DNA of 64,000 bases from Paramecium sonneborni (GCA_905182985.1 CAJJDN010000012.1:69857-133856), one strand, 5' to 3'. Numbered from the stretch's first letter, positions 38,076-51,019 are shown. Program-made: numbers and translations. The notes: generated by a model from the sequence alone, not told the origin.

Positions 38076-38306
38076 ATGAATGATTTTATAAATATAATAG
38101 AAATAATTGATTTTTAATAAATAAAAATAAGAAAAGTGATGGATTTTGAAAATATATAAAAAAGAGTGTTTGTAGATAAATTTAGGGACTAAGAGTAAAC
38201 AATAAAACGATTATTGACAGTATTTGTAAAGGAATATTAAATAATTAAAAGTACATTTGAGGATAAATTCTAAAATTTAGATACTAGTAATAAATATGCT
38301 AAATGA
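38076..38306 (+). CDS. 76-residue small protein
   Basis: Open frame from ATG 38076 (MNDFINIIEIIDF) with an internal in-frame ATG at 38139 (MDFENIQKRVFVDKFRDQEQ). Polar, helical, ends FEDKFQNLDTSNKYAK, TGA 38304-38306. It lies 53 bp before the tRNA-Ser. The downstream ATG may be the real start (55 residues). Unknown function. Confidence 0.45.
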
Positions 38307-38359
38307 GACAGAAACAACGAGCATATTTAGGGAGGAGATTGGGAAAGGTAATAGATATA

Positions 38360-38440
38360 GACAACGTGGCCGAGTGGTTAAGGCGGCAGACTAGAAATCT
38401 GTTGGGGTTCCCCGCGTCAGTTCGAATCTGGCCGTTGTCG
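38360..38440 (+). tRNA. trnS(AGA): tRNA-Ser (anticodon AGA)
   Basis: 81-nt class II tRNA. Acceptor GACAACG pairs with CGTTGTC. Anticodon stem GCAGA/TCTGT surrounds loop CTAGAAA, anticodon AGA. The long variable arm (GGGGTTCCCC) and the D arm with GTGGCCGAGTGG are typical of eukaryotic serine tRNAs. No intron. Confidence 0.95.
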
Positions 38441-38441
38441 A

Positions 38442-38449
38442 TTTTTTTT
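38442..38449 (+). terminator. RNA polymerase III oligo-T terminator
   Basis: Eight T residues one base after the tRNA-Ser gene. Confidence 0.75.
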
Positions 38450-38531
38450 GTTATAATAAAATGAGAAATTTATATCTAAATTATTGAATATAGGTAAAGC
38501 TTATTAAGCATATAAATTATTAAATTTTAAT

Positions 38532-41500
38532 ATGTTAAGGTTTATTGGAAGGAATCTAAATCGTTTCAATTTTTCAGAATTATAAAAATTTGGGAACTCT
38601 TTTCTTGGTGGTTCTAATGCAGAATATTTGGACAATTTATTAGATAAATGGTCTTAAGACCCAAATTCTGTGCCAGCAACTTGGGATGCATATTTTAGAT
38701 AAGTATGTGAATCTAATAAATTTGATTTCACACCAGAGCCTTAGAAGGGTTAGAGTATATCATTTTAAGCAGATGTATAATTTAAAGTAATTTTGAATAG
38801 CAAGTTTCAAGTGTTAGAAAATTGTTGTCAGATCACTTTAGAGTGAGACTTTTAATTAATAAATACAGACATAGAGGACATGAAAAATCAATTGTAGATC
38901 CACTAGATTTAGAACACATACAATAAATTGGGAAAGTAAAAGGGTATACAAAATTGGATTATCGTGAATATTTTGGAGAAGAAGATTTAGATAGAGAGTT
39001 TTATATTCATGATGAAGTAAGTTCTGGGATATCAAAAGAGAAAAAATGTAAGCATATGAATATTATGATAGTGATGAAATTGAGAGATTTAATAAATTAC
39101 TTAGAGAAAGCTTATTGTGGGAAAATATCTTATGAATATATGCATATTTAATCAACAGAAGAAAGAAATTGGATAAGAGAATAAATAGAAAAGTTCGAAG
39201 AGTTTTTGCCTTCAAAGGAATAAAAGTTGAAGACTTTCTAAAGGTAACAGTGAAAGAATATAGTTATTAGACTTGGTTAGGAACATGCTTTTAGTACATT
39301 TTTATAAAAGAAATTTAATACATCAAAGAGATTTGGTATAGAGGGATGTGATTCAATGATATCAGGATTATAATCTATGGTTGATAGTGCAGCTTAAGCA
39401 GGAGTAGAATATATAGTTTTTGGGATGGCTCATAGAGGAAGATTGAATACATTATACAATGTGTTTTAGAAATCACCAGAGGAAATAATGGTAGAATTTT
39501 AAGATTTGAAAGGGATATTTAATGAAGATATATGGGGTAATTCAGGAGATGTTAAATATCATTTGGGAAGTGTTCATAATGTTAAATTCGGTGATAAAAA
39601 GTTAAGATTAGAGATGTTACCAAATCCATCTCATTTAGAAACAGTAGATCCCTGTGTGTATGGGAAAGTTAGAGCAATATAAGATTATCATAAAGATAAG
39701 AATGGAGAAAAAGCATTTGGAGTACTTATTCATGGAGATGCAGCAGTTGCTGGTTAAGGAATAGTTTATGAATCATTGTAAATGGCAGATTTAGAAGGTT
39801 ATAAATCAGGTGGTATTATTCATATAGTTTCAAATAATTAAATTGGATTTACTACAGTACCAAAAGATAGTAGATCAGGTTTATATTGTACAGATATTGC
39901 TCATGTTATTTAAGCACCTGTGATTCATGTTAATGCTGATGAACCTGAATTAGTAGATAAAGTATTTTAAGTTGCAACACTTTATAGAAATAAATTTAAA
40001 AGAGATATTTTTATAGATTTAGTTGGTTATAGGAGATATGGACATAATGAATAAGATTAACCTAAATTTACATAACCAATTATGTATGAAAAAATTGAAA
40101 AGACTCCACCAGTATTTATAAAATTCTCTGAGAAATTAATTGCTTAAGGAATTGTTACAAAGTAAGAAGTCGATCAATTAATGAAATAACATGAAGATAA
40201 TTTAGAATTAGCTTATTAAAAATCGAGGAAAATGGATTATAATTTAAAAGATTGGCAACCAGTACCTTGGGAAATGATTAAAATTCCAATTCTTTGGGGA
40301 AGAATTAAAGATACTGGAGTTCCAGTGACTATTTTGAAATAAATTGGAGAAAAGATTAATACTATACCAAATGATTTTAATGCTCATCAATAAATAAGAA
40401 AGTTTTATGAGGAAAGATTGAATTGGATTTAAAAAGATTAAGGAGTTGATTTTGCAACAGCAGAAGCATTAGCATTTGGAACATTATTACATGAAGGATT
40501 TAATATTAGATTATCTGGAGAAGATGTTCAAAGAGCAACATTTTCACATAGACATGCTGTTATTCATGATTAAAAGAATCCAAATGGTAATCCTTATGTT
40601 CCTTTACATAAAGTTATACCAAAAGGTTAAGAGGATAGATTGAGTATTTATAATTCACATTTATCTGAATATGGAGTATTAGGATTTGAATATGGTTATT
40701 CAATTACTAATCCAAATACTCTAGTACTTTGGGAGGCTTAATTTGGAGATTTTGCAAATGGAGCATAAATAGTTATTGATAATTATATTGCAAGTGCTGA
40801 ATCTAAATGGGATGTTGATAGTGGAATTGTATTATTATTACCTAATGGTATGGATGGATAAGGACCAGAACATAGCTCTGGTAGAATTGAAAGATTTTTA
40901 TAATTAAGTGATGATGATCCTGCAGTATTTGAAAGAAATCTAGGAGGTATATATTTTTATTATCTAAAGTACGACTTAAGAGATAAATGAGAAATTCTAA
41001 TATGTAAATTGTTTAATGTACAACACCTGCTAATTATTTCCATTCCTTAAGAAGATAATTAAGAAGAGATTTCAGAAAACCTCTTATTGCCATGACTTCC
41101 AAAAAACTCTTAAGGTTATAAGCTGCAAAATCAAAACTTAATGAATTCTCTGAATAAGCTAGATTCTCATAAATTTATGATGATCCTTTCCCTGAATAAA
41201 TTAATTAACCTCATGAAATTTAAAGAGTCATCTTATGTTCAGGATAAGTCTATTATGACATTCTCAAAAAAAGAGAAGATCTTAAAGTCAAAGTAATCAA
41301 ATAATTCTATTTAGAATACTGCCATTGTGAGGATTGAATAATTAGCCCCTTTTCCATATGAATTCCTATAATCCGTTATATCTAAATATAACAAAGCTCA
41401 TTTTGTTTGGGTCTAAGAAGAACATTAAAATTATGGTCCCTGGTCCTTTGTTAGACCAAGAATTTAAAGTGTCATTTCCAAAACTTAAACCTTAATTCAA

Positions 41501-41611
41501 TAATAAGTTTAATACATAGGCAGAAAACCAAGTGGATCACCAGCTACTGGATTTCATTAACTTCATGAGAAAGAAGTTCAAACCTATTTAACTAAGGCTT
41601 TTGAATTCTGA
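38532..41611 (+). CDS. OGDH: 2-oxoglutarate dehydrogenase E1 component
   Basis: 993 residues after introns of 26, 27, 23 (40947-40969, acceptor AAG) and 22 nt. TCA-cycle enzyme using thiamine diphosphate; mitochondrial. N-terminus [20 protein letters not shown] resembles a targeting peptide; [17 protein letters not shown] marks the family. Catalytic core: [143 protein letters not shown] and [14 protein letters not shown]-terminus [16 protein letters not shown]. All expected motifs present; length normal. Confidence 0.96.
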
Positions 41612-41806
41612 TACCTGGTTAAAAATTAAATAACAATAAACAATTTAGTTAAATTATTTTGTTATTTTCAAAGATCTTTCATTTAATATATTTTAGATTT
41701 TTAATACAAATCTAAATTATTACATAGTTTTTAATTATTTAATAATATAAATATATAAGAAAGTAGTTCTGGTTTAATCTCTTTTATTAATTATTATTTA
41801 TTTGAA

Positions 41807-43069
41807 ATGGAAATAAATTATACTATATTGATTATTGCTTTAGTCATTTAAATTGTTTTAACCTTTTACTAGATAAGTTATTTATGTAAACTTAACAGGA
41901 AAAAAAATCATTATCCTTTAAAGCAATTATCTGCCAAAATTACAACGTTTTTGGGAGTATTCCTAATATTAAGTTAAATTACATCCATTTTGTTAAATAC
42001 AATGGTATGCTGTGGTTCAGAAGGACCCATAAATTGGGGTTCATATTTATTAACTTTTTTCTATACTTTTTCTAGAGGGTGTTGTTACTCATTTGCCTTA
42101 ATCAAAACAGCCAGAATCGTGTATGCTTTCAATAAAACCCTTTTAAATTCTCATTCATTGTTGGTAAAATATTTTTCAAATGAAGAATGGATGATATTTA
42201 CTGGATTTATCTATTCAATTATTGGATTTACTCTATTATCCTTTCTAACTACTAAATACAATTTAGAAAATAAGGATTACACTCCATGTTTATAGTTGTA
42301 ATATTATCACGATAATAATGAGTTTATTATGATAAATAGTATTTTGGAAGAAGTATTATACCTTACTTTAATGCATTTAATAATCAAACATCATTTAGAT
42401 GATAAACTTTATAAATTGACTTTAAGACCCTTATTTATTTACATGGGATGGTTTATATGTGTATCTCTGATACTTAAGATTTTTAATAATAATGACGACG
42501 TTGAAATTATAATGGGTATAACTTATTTATTTAGAGCCTATGTTATGTTTTATTTTTATATTATAAAACCCTTACGATTCATTGAAAAATATCCTACATT
42601 GTATATAAATCCAGATAGAATAGAAAATTTTGAAGATATAAGTAAAGAAAAATTTTAAGGTCATTATAAGGATTCATTTATTTTAAGTTAATTTGAAGAA
42701 TACTTAAATTATCTCGATTAAAATTAAGATATCAATTATACTTTTGAAGGTACAGAGTTTTAAAAAATATAATTATATCAAATCTACTTAGAATTAAGAA
42801 AAAAAATAAGTTTGGCTACTCCAAATGATTTAGTCATAGATTATTTAAACAAATAGTTTTAAAATAATGAAATTTTGAGAAATTTGTCTTTTTAACCTGA
42901 AATTATGTTAGAAAAGTTAGAAAAGCATCTAAAGGATATCTATTTGCTTAAATTTAAATATACTAAGGCTTTTTATACGATAAAAGAAGTTTATATCAAT
43001 TAGGAGATAACAATTAAAAATTTTGAAAAGTTTGGTATCGATTTAATTGAGTATGATCCTTTATTATGA
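41807..43069 (+). CDS. seven-TM protein with C-terminal RGS domain
   Basis: 420 residues, one exon. Seven hydrophobic segments: YTILIIALVIQIVLTFYQI, TFLGVFLILSQITSILL, SYLLTFFYTFSRGCCYSFAL, MIFTGFIYSIIGFTLLSFL, LEEVLYLTLMHLIIK (weak), LFIYMGWFICVSLILKIF and IIMGITYLFRAYVMFYFYII. The C-terminal part (about residues 285-410) has the helical pattern of an RGS domain: FILSQFEEYLNYLDQ, YQIYLELRKKISLA, VIDYLNKQFQ, LEKLEKHLKDIYLLKF and FEKFGIDLIEYDP. Such fusions, as in plant AtRGS1, act as receptors that accelerate GTP hydrolysis by G-alpha. RGS assignment is by helix pattern, not by search. Confidence 0.7.
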
Positions 43070-43124
43070 TTGATCTTATAATCAGTTTCATTAAATATAA
43101 TTCTAATTTTAAATAATTATAATA

Positions 43125-44880
43125 ATGTAAAATAATAAAACTCAATATGGTGAAGCATCTTCATCAAAATTCCAGTAAAAATCTTTGATTCCAAATAAAT
43201 CAACTAGTGTACCAAAAAAATATGATAAACTTATTCATAAAACTACTTAAATTCCAAGAATATCAATAGAGCGTTTGATTGAAAAAATGGATTAAGATAA
43301 TGATGGATGGATTAAAAAAGAAGACATATTAATCTTTAGTTAAAAGCATTATTTATATTTTGAAGAAGAAGTATTATCCTTTTTATTTTAAGTTAGCCTA
43401 AGCAATGATAGATGAAGCAATTAGTAAAAGAATCGTAGCATTCAAAGATTAATTAAAAGAACCAATTAATATTGATGAAATATTAGGAGCTGGTATTTTT
43501 ATTTGAATATCAAATAGTATAACTACATTATGTATTAAATTAAGATCATATTTGGGTTGAAAAAGCAAGACCATTTAGAGATCATTGGATTTAATTGTTA
43601 ATAGCAGCAGGTGAAAAATTACCAACAAATCATGATTTACCACCTGTTAAAATAAGCAAAGTCCATGATATGCATGAAATGGAACCATTTCCTTTTAAAC
43701 CCTAATTAAACTCTTCTTAGTCTTAAATTATTCATACTTAAGAGTTATAAGAACCTCGATAATTTCCAGAACAATAACCAGAAGCAGGAATTCTCTTGTA
43801 AGAAACTATTATGATTAAACCAATAAATAATGGAATCATTAATGAATAAGAAATTGATAATCCATTTGAAAAAGTAGTTAATTCAAAATTGTAATTTTAA
43901 TTTATTATCATAAATAGGACTAGTAATAATTAATAATAAGAATATCCTACTCTGAAATTCGATACTTAAGCTTATTATAATGAAGCAGAACGTTTAAGTA
44001 AAGAACCAAAATTATGTAAATCCAGTAGAAATCCTATATATAAATTTATGCCTGAAAACTTAAATTATAAAGTAGATAAGACTAATTCTTAAACACAATG
44101 CTAGGATAAAAATTAAACATAACAATTTGGTAAAACTGCTACTAAATATCTTTCTTAACCTGTGTTATAAAAAAAACCTTATCATGGATTATCAGAAACA
44201 GGGTTTTAGACAAATGATTCAAAGTATTTTTAACCAAAACAAACGAAAAAATAAATCAATTCAGATCAAGAAACAGATAAACCTATATTTTTTGCTACTT
44301 TTAAACCTGAGGATGTTTAAACATTAAAAAATAAATTGGCTAATTAAAAGTAGAGAGAAAAAGAAAAATTGTAAGATTTTTACAATCCTCCCTCAACCCA
44401 TAAATTTAGAGATGAAGTATTGGATAAGAAAAAGCCATTTTTTAAAGTAATTTAATTAATAATCACAGACAAGAATTAAACCTGATCCATTAACAAATCC
44501 TCATATGATGTCTGAACATGATTAAAGACCACAATTTGCTATTGAAGAAGATGAAAAAAAGTAAATGAAAGAGGAACAAAAATAATAAGATTATATTGAT
44601 GATTGTATGGGCACACATAAATAAACAAAATTATGGGTTAAATATTTTCCAGCTCCAGATTTGAATCATAATTTTGTAGATCACAAAAGACCTAACTTTT
44701 TAGATAAAGGGAATTATCAAGAACCAGGTTTAATTCTGTTTTAAATTTTAAGAGAAGGGGCAAGTGCTAAAGTATTTTTTATTTATTTAAAAGGATGATT
44801 TTCAACTTTTTCATAGATAATTAAGAACTAATGATAAACATTTATACTTAGGAATCTAAATGGATCCAAATTAATAATGA
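43125..44880 (+). CDS. EF-hand protein, possibly ciliary (EFHB-like)
   Basis: 545 residues after five introns of 22, 25, 27, 22 and 22 nt; two end in AAG (43371-43392 and 44772-44793), one in CAG. A single good EF-hand sits near residue 60 (DQDNDGWIKKED). After it HWIQLLIAAGEKLPTNHDLP and KVHDMHEMEPFPFKP; the middle has FMPENLNY and KPYHGLSETGFQTND; the end FYNPPSTHKFRDEV and LWVKYFPAPDLNHNF. The short proline/aromatic blocks resemble microtubule inner proteins of cilia such as EFHB, but this is a guess. Stop TGA 44878-44880, 25 bp from the convergent neighbour. Confidence 0.7.
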
Positions 44881-44904
44881 ATTTTATTAATTATATACAA
44901 AAAA

Positions 44905-45354
44905 TCATAATCTTTTCATCTTTTAAACTCCAGAGATTATAAAATTTGTCATCTTCATTAATGCCTAGTCTTTTTTCTATTATATAGTTCTGTATGAAAT
45001 AAGAGATTAATTTCCAAAAGACTTTAAAAGTTGATATCCTTATAGTAAATTACATTCTCTAGGTTATTTTCTTTTTATCAGTTTTGGCTTTAATTTATTT
45101 GGTAAAGAAATAACATTATCTTCTTCTTATTTCTGAATGTAATTAAGTTCAAAATAATTTTATTCAATCTAAACTGTTTGAGCTTTCTCTTCAACAACCT
45201 ATTCTTCTTATATTGGAATTTCTTCTTGATCTTAACTTTCTTAATTAGGCTAAACATTATCATTGATAATTTCTTCATCATCTGATACTAAATCAAAATC
45301 AATAATCGAAGTATCAGAATTATTATCATCCATTTGTTAAAGCAAATCGTCCAT
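44905..45354 (-). CDS. acidic small protein, unknown
   Basis: 149 residues, no intron. Starts MDDLLQQMDDNNSDTSIID; the first 75 residues are very acidic (SDDEEIIND, QDQEEIPIQEEQ) and the rest basic (KLKPKLIKRKQPREC, QQKKDQALMKMTN). Such bipolar charge is common in nuclear or ribosome-biogenesis proteins, but no family was recognised. Stop 44905-44907. Confidence 0.7.
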
Positions 45355-46089
45355 TTTAATTTAAATTATGTTGGAACATCATAATCTATTTTTTGTTTAA
45401 AAATTAATGATGAGAATAAACTGAAAATAATGTTATATTATTATTTTCTATTACCAAATCAAAACAATATATGAAAAAACGTATGATCTTATTCTAATTA
45501 GAAATCGAAAAATAAAATTGTATTAGAGAAATTTAAAAAATATATTTACATAAATTGAATTTATCATTCAATTCACTTTGGATAATATAATCTAAATATA
45601 TATTTTATTAATTAGTAACATATTCTGAAAGTTATGATCTAAAATAGATATGAAATAAATTTACAATCTAAGCAACCCTATATTTAGTTTTTATAAGGCT
45701 TCTTTCTAAATATCATATAATTTAGAATAATAACTACTATGTAATTATTCAATATAGATTTTATCTTTATTGTATTATAAGATTAAAAACAAAAAATCAA
45801 ATGAATAACATTGATATCAGTATTTTTATTATTGCTCTTTATTATTGCTTAACTTTAACATAACATACTCAAAATTTAACTTATCAAAAAAAGATTATTT
45901 TAAGATGCACACATCTAATAAAATATTAAATAAATGTATGTTCAATAAAAATTACTTGTAATTTGTTTTAAGAAAATAGAAATATGAAAAAAAAGAAGTT
46001 TAGAATTTGTTGAAATATATAATAATAATATAAATTAAAAGTTTGTAGTCTTTCACTTTAAATAAAAGAGATATGAATAAATCAGTGAT
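45355..46089. other. AT-rich intergenic region
   Basis: Longest frame is a 70-residue ORF at 45801-46013 on the plus strand starting MNNIDISIFIIALYYC with a hydrophobic N-terminus; it has no other support. Nothing else recognised. Confidence 0.35.
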
Positions 46090-46769
46090 TCATACTTTGC
46101 AACAACAAAATGTTTTTTCTCTCGCTTTCATACTACGAGAAGTGATATGTTGATTTAAATGACCATAACATTATGATGACCATTGTTTTACATCTAGCTA
46201 ATATAGCTTCTTTGATAAATCAGGATTCAGATTGAGGGCCTCTAGTACAGTTTCCAAATATCTTAATGATGATTGAAATTGTAGTTCTAAATGTAATCCT
46301 TCAAGTGTCTTTAAATATATTTACTATTACTTTTATATCCTTAAAAAGAGTGTTAGCAACATTTTCTGGTGTAGTATTGTATATCTATTAAAAGTCTAAA
46401 GAAGTAAAATTAATTTAGATAAGGTTATTTAAAATAGTATTTAGGCATTACATCATTTCCTCAAACATATTAAAGAAGTTTTCAAGTAATTTCAGTTTTT
46501 CAGGAATTGGCATCAAACCTATCATATTATAAAATACATTAACCAGCCATATTTTCCATAAATCTTTATTCTGTATATTAACCATAATATTCTAAATATT
46601 GAAGTTTGTTTTTCTCAATAATTTCATATGATGATTAACTAGGTTCACTAGGAACAACAGAGAAATGTGCCTTAGAAGTTTAGGATTGATGGAGTCTTTA
46701 AACAGTAGTTTGATCGGGATCTACAATTGAAATCACATTTTAAGTATTTGAAGGAAATATTTTTTTCAT
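46090..46769 (-). CDS. unknown helical protein
   Basis: 212 residues with introns of 19 nt (TAG) and 22 nt (46309-46330, acceptor AAG). Starts MKKIFPSNTQNVISIVDPDQ; Ser/Gln-rich N-terminal 50 residues, then helical stretches (EKLKLLENFFNMFEEMMQCL, QSSLRYLETVLEALNLNPDL). C-terminus Lys and Cys rich (MKAREKTFCCCKV), which could be lipidated or bind metal. No family recognised. Stop 46090-46092. Confidence 0.6.
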
Positions 46770-47704
46770 AAAAATTATTTATATTAATATTCTTACTTAT
46801 GAAAAAAATAAAGAATTAAATAATCTTTACACATTTAAAAATTTATGCTTTATTGTTTATTAAAGAAAATATTACATTTACCTTCAAGAAAAAATATTAA
46901 TAAATATCTTTTTAATTTTAATTTAAGATTTTCGTTTGGCTAATCAATTTACTGAAAATTGAACGACAATGTAAATAAATTTAAATTTTGATAATCTTTA
47001 CTAAATTGAGTGTTTTGATTTTTCTATATATAAATTGAATTTAATTAGAAATTCCTTTTTTTTCAAAAATTGTTATTTTAGTTTTTTCATATACTTTTAT
47101 TCAGCTATTTTAATAGATAAAATATACAATTTCAATAAATAAAAGTTATTTTACTTCTTTAAACAAGCAGTTTAAATTCCTTAAATGTAATCTTCTTTTT
47201 AAAAATTTACTTCTATAAGTAACTTTAGATTTTACAAATGAATTAAAAAATATCTTAGTGATGTAGTGATGTAAGATATGTAGTGATGTATGATAGCAGA
47301 TAGCAGAAAATATCAATATTTCATTTATCATTGAATTTTATAGTTATTTACAAATCATTATTAAATAAGCCCAACTTAATAAATCATGACTCAAAATTTT
47401 AATATATGCTTTCTTTATATAGAAAAAAGATCAATTTTATACTAAAAATTCTTTCAGTGAATTAATTATATTGCGATAATTAAGAGTTTAACAGAGCCTA
47501 ATGAAAATAATGAAGAAAAGTAAAAATAAAAAGAAATTTTTGAATTTTGTTTAAAAATAACTTCGATATTCAATTTCAAAATTGATTGTAAATAGTATTT
47601 ATTAGTTTATTATGAATATTAACTTGAAAATAGAGTGAAAATTAAGATTAAGAAACAATTAATAGAGATTATTTATAATTTAATTTTATAAATGAAGATT
47701 AATT
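46770..47704. other. long AT-rich region with short repeat and possible plus-strand ORF
   Basis: Contains a small GTGATGTA-type repeat (about 47257-47310). A plus-strand frame from ATG 47386 (MTQNFNICFLYIEKRS) is broken by TGA at 47458-47460, then reads protein-like for about 70 residues (KSLTEPNENNEEKQKQKEIF, VYYEYQLENRVKIKIKKQ). No intron with normal borders repairs it, so it may be a relic or a chance frame. Confidence 0.4.
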
Positions 47705-48355
47705 TCAGATATGTATTAAAATTTAATCCTTTAATCTTTGCCTATATTTTAAATATAATATAATTTTGTAGGCTTTTTCATATTGCTCATTGGAAATATC
47801 TGAAATAATTTATTTAATCATTTTTTCAATTTCCAAATTATTTTTTTGATTAATTTATGATATATTTTCTCCTCTTTACACTTGTGATTGTAATTCTAAA
47901 ATTTCCTCCATAAATTCTAAATCTAATAATACACTACATTCTTTAATTTAAAATCCCTTAAGAGATAACTAAGAATATTATTATGAAATAAATACAATAT
48001 ACTCAGCTCTTTCATGAATATTTTTTAACACTGAATAAGCTTCATTAATGAATGCAGAATATTCTTGACTATATGAAATATTGATTGGAGGCATAGTTAC
48101 AAATCGATCAGGATGAAACTTTAATTGTAATGATCTATATTTATCTTCTAAATATTTAGTTTCTAAATTAATGTTAATAGGCAAATCAAAAAGTTCAAAG
48201 TAATTAACAAATTATAATTGAATAGAAGGTTCTTTTAAATATTTGCATTAGCCACAAATAAATCTGTTAATAAACTCATTTGATTTACAATTCCAACAAG
48301 TAACTTTGGAAGGAATAAATTTAGTAAAAGAAAAGCTAATAAAAGATTAAAACAT
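47705..48355 (-). CDS. HSCB: mitochondrial J-type co-chaperone HscB
   Basis: 216 residues, no intron. Iron-sulfur cluster assembly co-chaperone that delivers ISCU to the mitochondrial Hsp70. N-terminal zinc-binding pairs CWNC and CGQC, as in animal HSCB; J domain with NYFELFDLPINI, LQLKFHPDRF (HPD motif) and NEAYSVLKNIHERAEYI; C-terminal helical HscB region with FMEEILELQSQVQRGEN. The first residues (MFQSFISFSFTKFIPSK) resemble a mitochondrial targeting peptide. Stop 47705-47707. Confidence 0.92.
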
Positions 48356-48459
48356 AAATATTAATTTATTTAATTAAAGTTAATATATAAATAGGAGATT
48401 GAAATAAGACAAGATTCTTATAAGATGGATTAAAATAATATATACTTTACTAATACATT

Positions 48460-50894
48460 TCACAATTCATCTCTCTAATCAACCCTTTTGAGCAAAGTTA
48501 ATTTTTCAAATTATTTCTGATACATAGATATATATTTTCCATCTGCATATAATGATAATTAATTATCATAATGTTCTGATAGAGGATTTCCACTAACACC
48601 ACCATCTACAATAAATTATCCAACTTCACCAGGAGCCATAGAAATAAGCATTCTATAATTAGCACCAGCATAACCTCTAAATGGAAATTTAGATATGTCT
48701 AAAGTTGATACAGAAGGGGTTCTATATTAAAAATTAATTAAATTACCTTCTATTTCCTCCAAATGGTATTTCTCTATCAAAAATACCAAAGAACTTATCT
48801 TTAAATGTAGAATGTCCTTAGAATTTTTTATGACAATTTCCCCATTCTTTTTGAGGTAATTGTTCAAAATGTTTTACAGCTTATTCTACTGCATTATTTA
48901 AAATCTATGAACATGTTAAAGGTAGACACCATTTTCCATTTTCATTAAACCTTGTTAATTCTAAGAAAAAAAATGAATCAAAGTTATATGTTTATGACCA
49001 TCTTGGTGGTAAATTCTTAAAACTTAAACAATAATAATGTTCAAATAACATATAAAGAGTAGCTTATTTTGATTCTATATTTAAATTAAAATCCCAAGAA
49101 TCAATATATTATTTAAAATAATCTGATTAAATTAATTTTCTTAAAGATGGCCAACTTTATTTTGCATAACTATCAACTGTATCTAATTATAATTATTTCA
49201 TTTATTCAAAAGAAACCTTATTAGGTACAATTTGATTTAAAAATTAATAAATTCTATGAGCTCTCCCAGTAGGATTTATATTCCAATTAGTATGATATTT
49301 TTCATTCATAGGGAAAAATCTATTATTAGCAGTAGCAACAAATCCTTTTGGAGGATTTATTATGATAGGATGTTCATCTTCAGATATAAATCCTAGCCAT
49401 TCTGATTATCCATTCCAACCATTTTTAATAAATCCAAAATCATCTGGATTTCCTGATTTAATTATTTATTTTCCAACTACCATATATGCTATGTCTTTTT
49501 ATGAAGCAAATATCATTCCCAAACCTGGATATATAACTTTTTTAAGAATCTTTAATTATTCAGCTAAATCTGTTCCTTATATAAATTGTAACATAACTCT
49601 AAAATAAAAATGATTTATAATACTCTGGTCCAAATTTATCATCAATATCTATCAAAGATCTTAAAGAATAAGTTTTATCTGGTTAAGTAATAGTTTTAGT
49701 TCCCCTATCATCAAAATAGAAATTTAAAATTGGTCCATGATGTGTTCTATGAATTTTCATTTAATATGTTTTATCACCATAATGAATAAGTTCAACTTTT
49801 TCTATAGTAGGTAACCACTCTTCTTTAAATAAGTAATGCATTTTCCCATCAATTTCTTTTAGTTATTCTTCATATAAATCACTAGAATCAGCATAAGAGA
49901 TTGTAATTCCCCATGCAAGATGTTTTGTTCTACCTGATAATATATATGGTAATCCTACAATAGCTCCACCAGCCATAAATTCTCCATTTGGAAATGTTGT
50001 TGAACTTTAATACCATTAAGATGGTAATCCATTTTCTAAATGGGGATCCGATGCTAAAAATGGATAACCTGTTTTAGTAAAGTTACCATGAACTGCCCAA
50101 CTATTACTTCCTATACTTAAAGGAATAATATTTTCAATCAAAAATTCATATGATTGCATTAAATCTGCTGCTTTTATATTTGATGATATATTTAAATCTT
50201 AAAATTTATCACTATGTAATTTTGTTTATTCTTTCAACTCTTATTCATTAATTGTTGTAGTTTCAATATCATATAAATTTTCTGGTCCTATTCCTGTTAA
50301 ATATTTTATTGTTTCTAAATCAAATTCTTTTATGGATGATCTCATCATTTCAGAATGAAAATCATTAATTGTTGTTAATGCCATAAATTTAATGAAACAT
50401 ATTACATCAAATATTTCCCATTCAATAAAATCTGAACGTGTTAATTAAAATTCTATAGGCAAAAGCGTAAATGTACTTCTTCCTTTATTAATACCATCAA
50501 CATAGGATTAGAATAAATTTAAACCTTCAGAACTTAATTAATTTACTATTCTTCTAGCTGAATCCATATAATCTATACTTCTAAAATATTAATCAATTTT
50601 CAAAGTTCTTTCCCCAAAAATCTCAGATAATCTACCTTAAGATGCCATTTTTCTTATATGTAATTGCCATAATCTATCTTAAGCTTAAACAAATCCTTAA
50701 GCATATAAAGCATCTGATAATGTATGAGCTTGAATATGAGGTACACCATATTTATCTCTATATATTTTAATATCATGATCTCTGCTTATGTGTATAATTG
50801 ATTAATATGATGGAACACTCAAGTATTAAAATATCTTAAATGCACATAATAATCCCATTATTGTCGAAACAACGATTGCTAATTTGATTCCCAT
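48460..50894 (-). CDS. penicillin amidase family N-terminal nucleophile hydrolase
   Basis: About 780 residues with a few short introns not all placed. Signal or TM start MGIKLAIVVSTIMGLLCAF. Motifs: IKIYRDKYGVPHIQAHTLSD, AQGFVQAQDRLWQLHI, MASQGRLSEIFG in the alpha part; then GSNSWAVHG, where the Ser after Gly becomes the N-terminal nucleophile on autocleavage, followed by PFLASDPHLENGLPSQWYQ, GEFMAGGAIVGLPYILSGR, HLAWGITISYAD and, at the end, VDGGVSGNPLSEHYDNQL. Members hydrolyse amides such as N-acyl homoserine lactones or penicillins; the natural substrate here is unknown. The pattern is complete, so the enzyme is probably active and secreted or lysosomal. Stop 48460-48462. Confidence 0.9.
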
Positions 50895-51019
50895 AATTAA
50901 TATTTATATGATTGATCAATAAATAAAGTATACTATGTGTACAATGAATAATGATGATAATTTTATGAAAATCATGAATAACTGAATGGAATTCTGCTTC
51001 TCTGATATTTATTTTTTAT

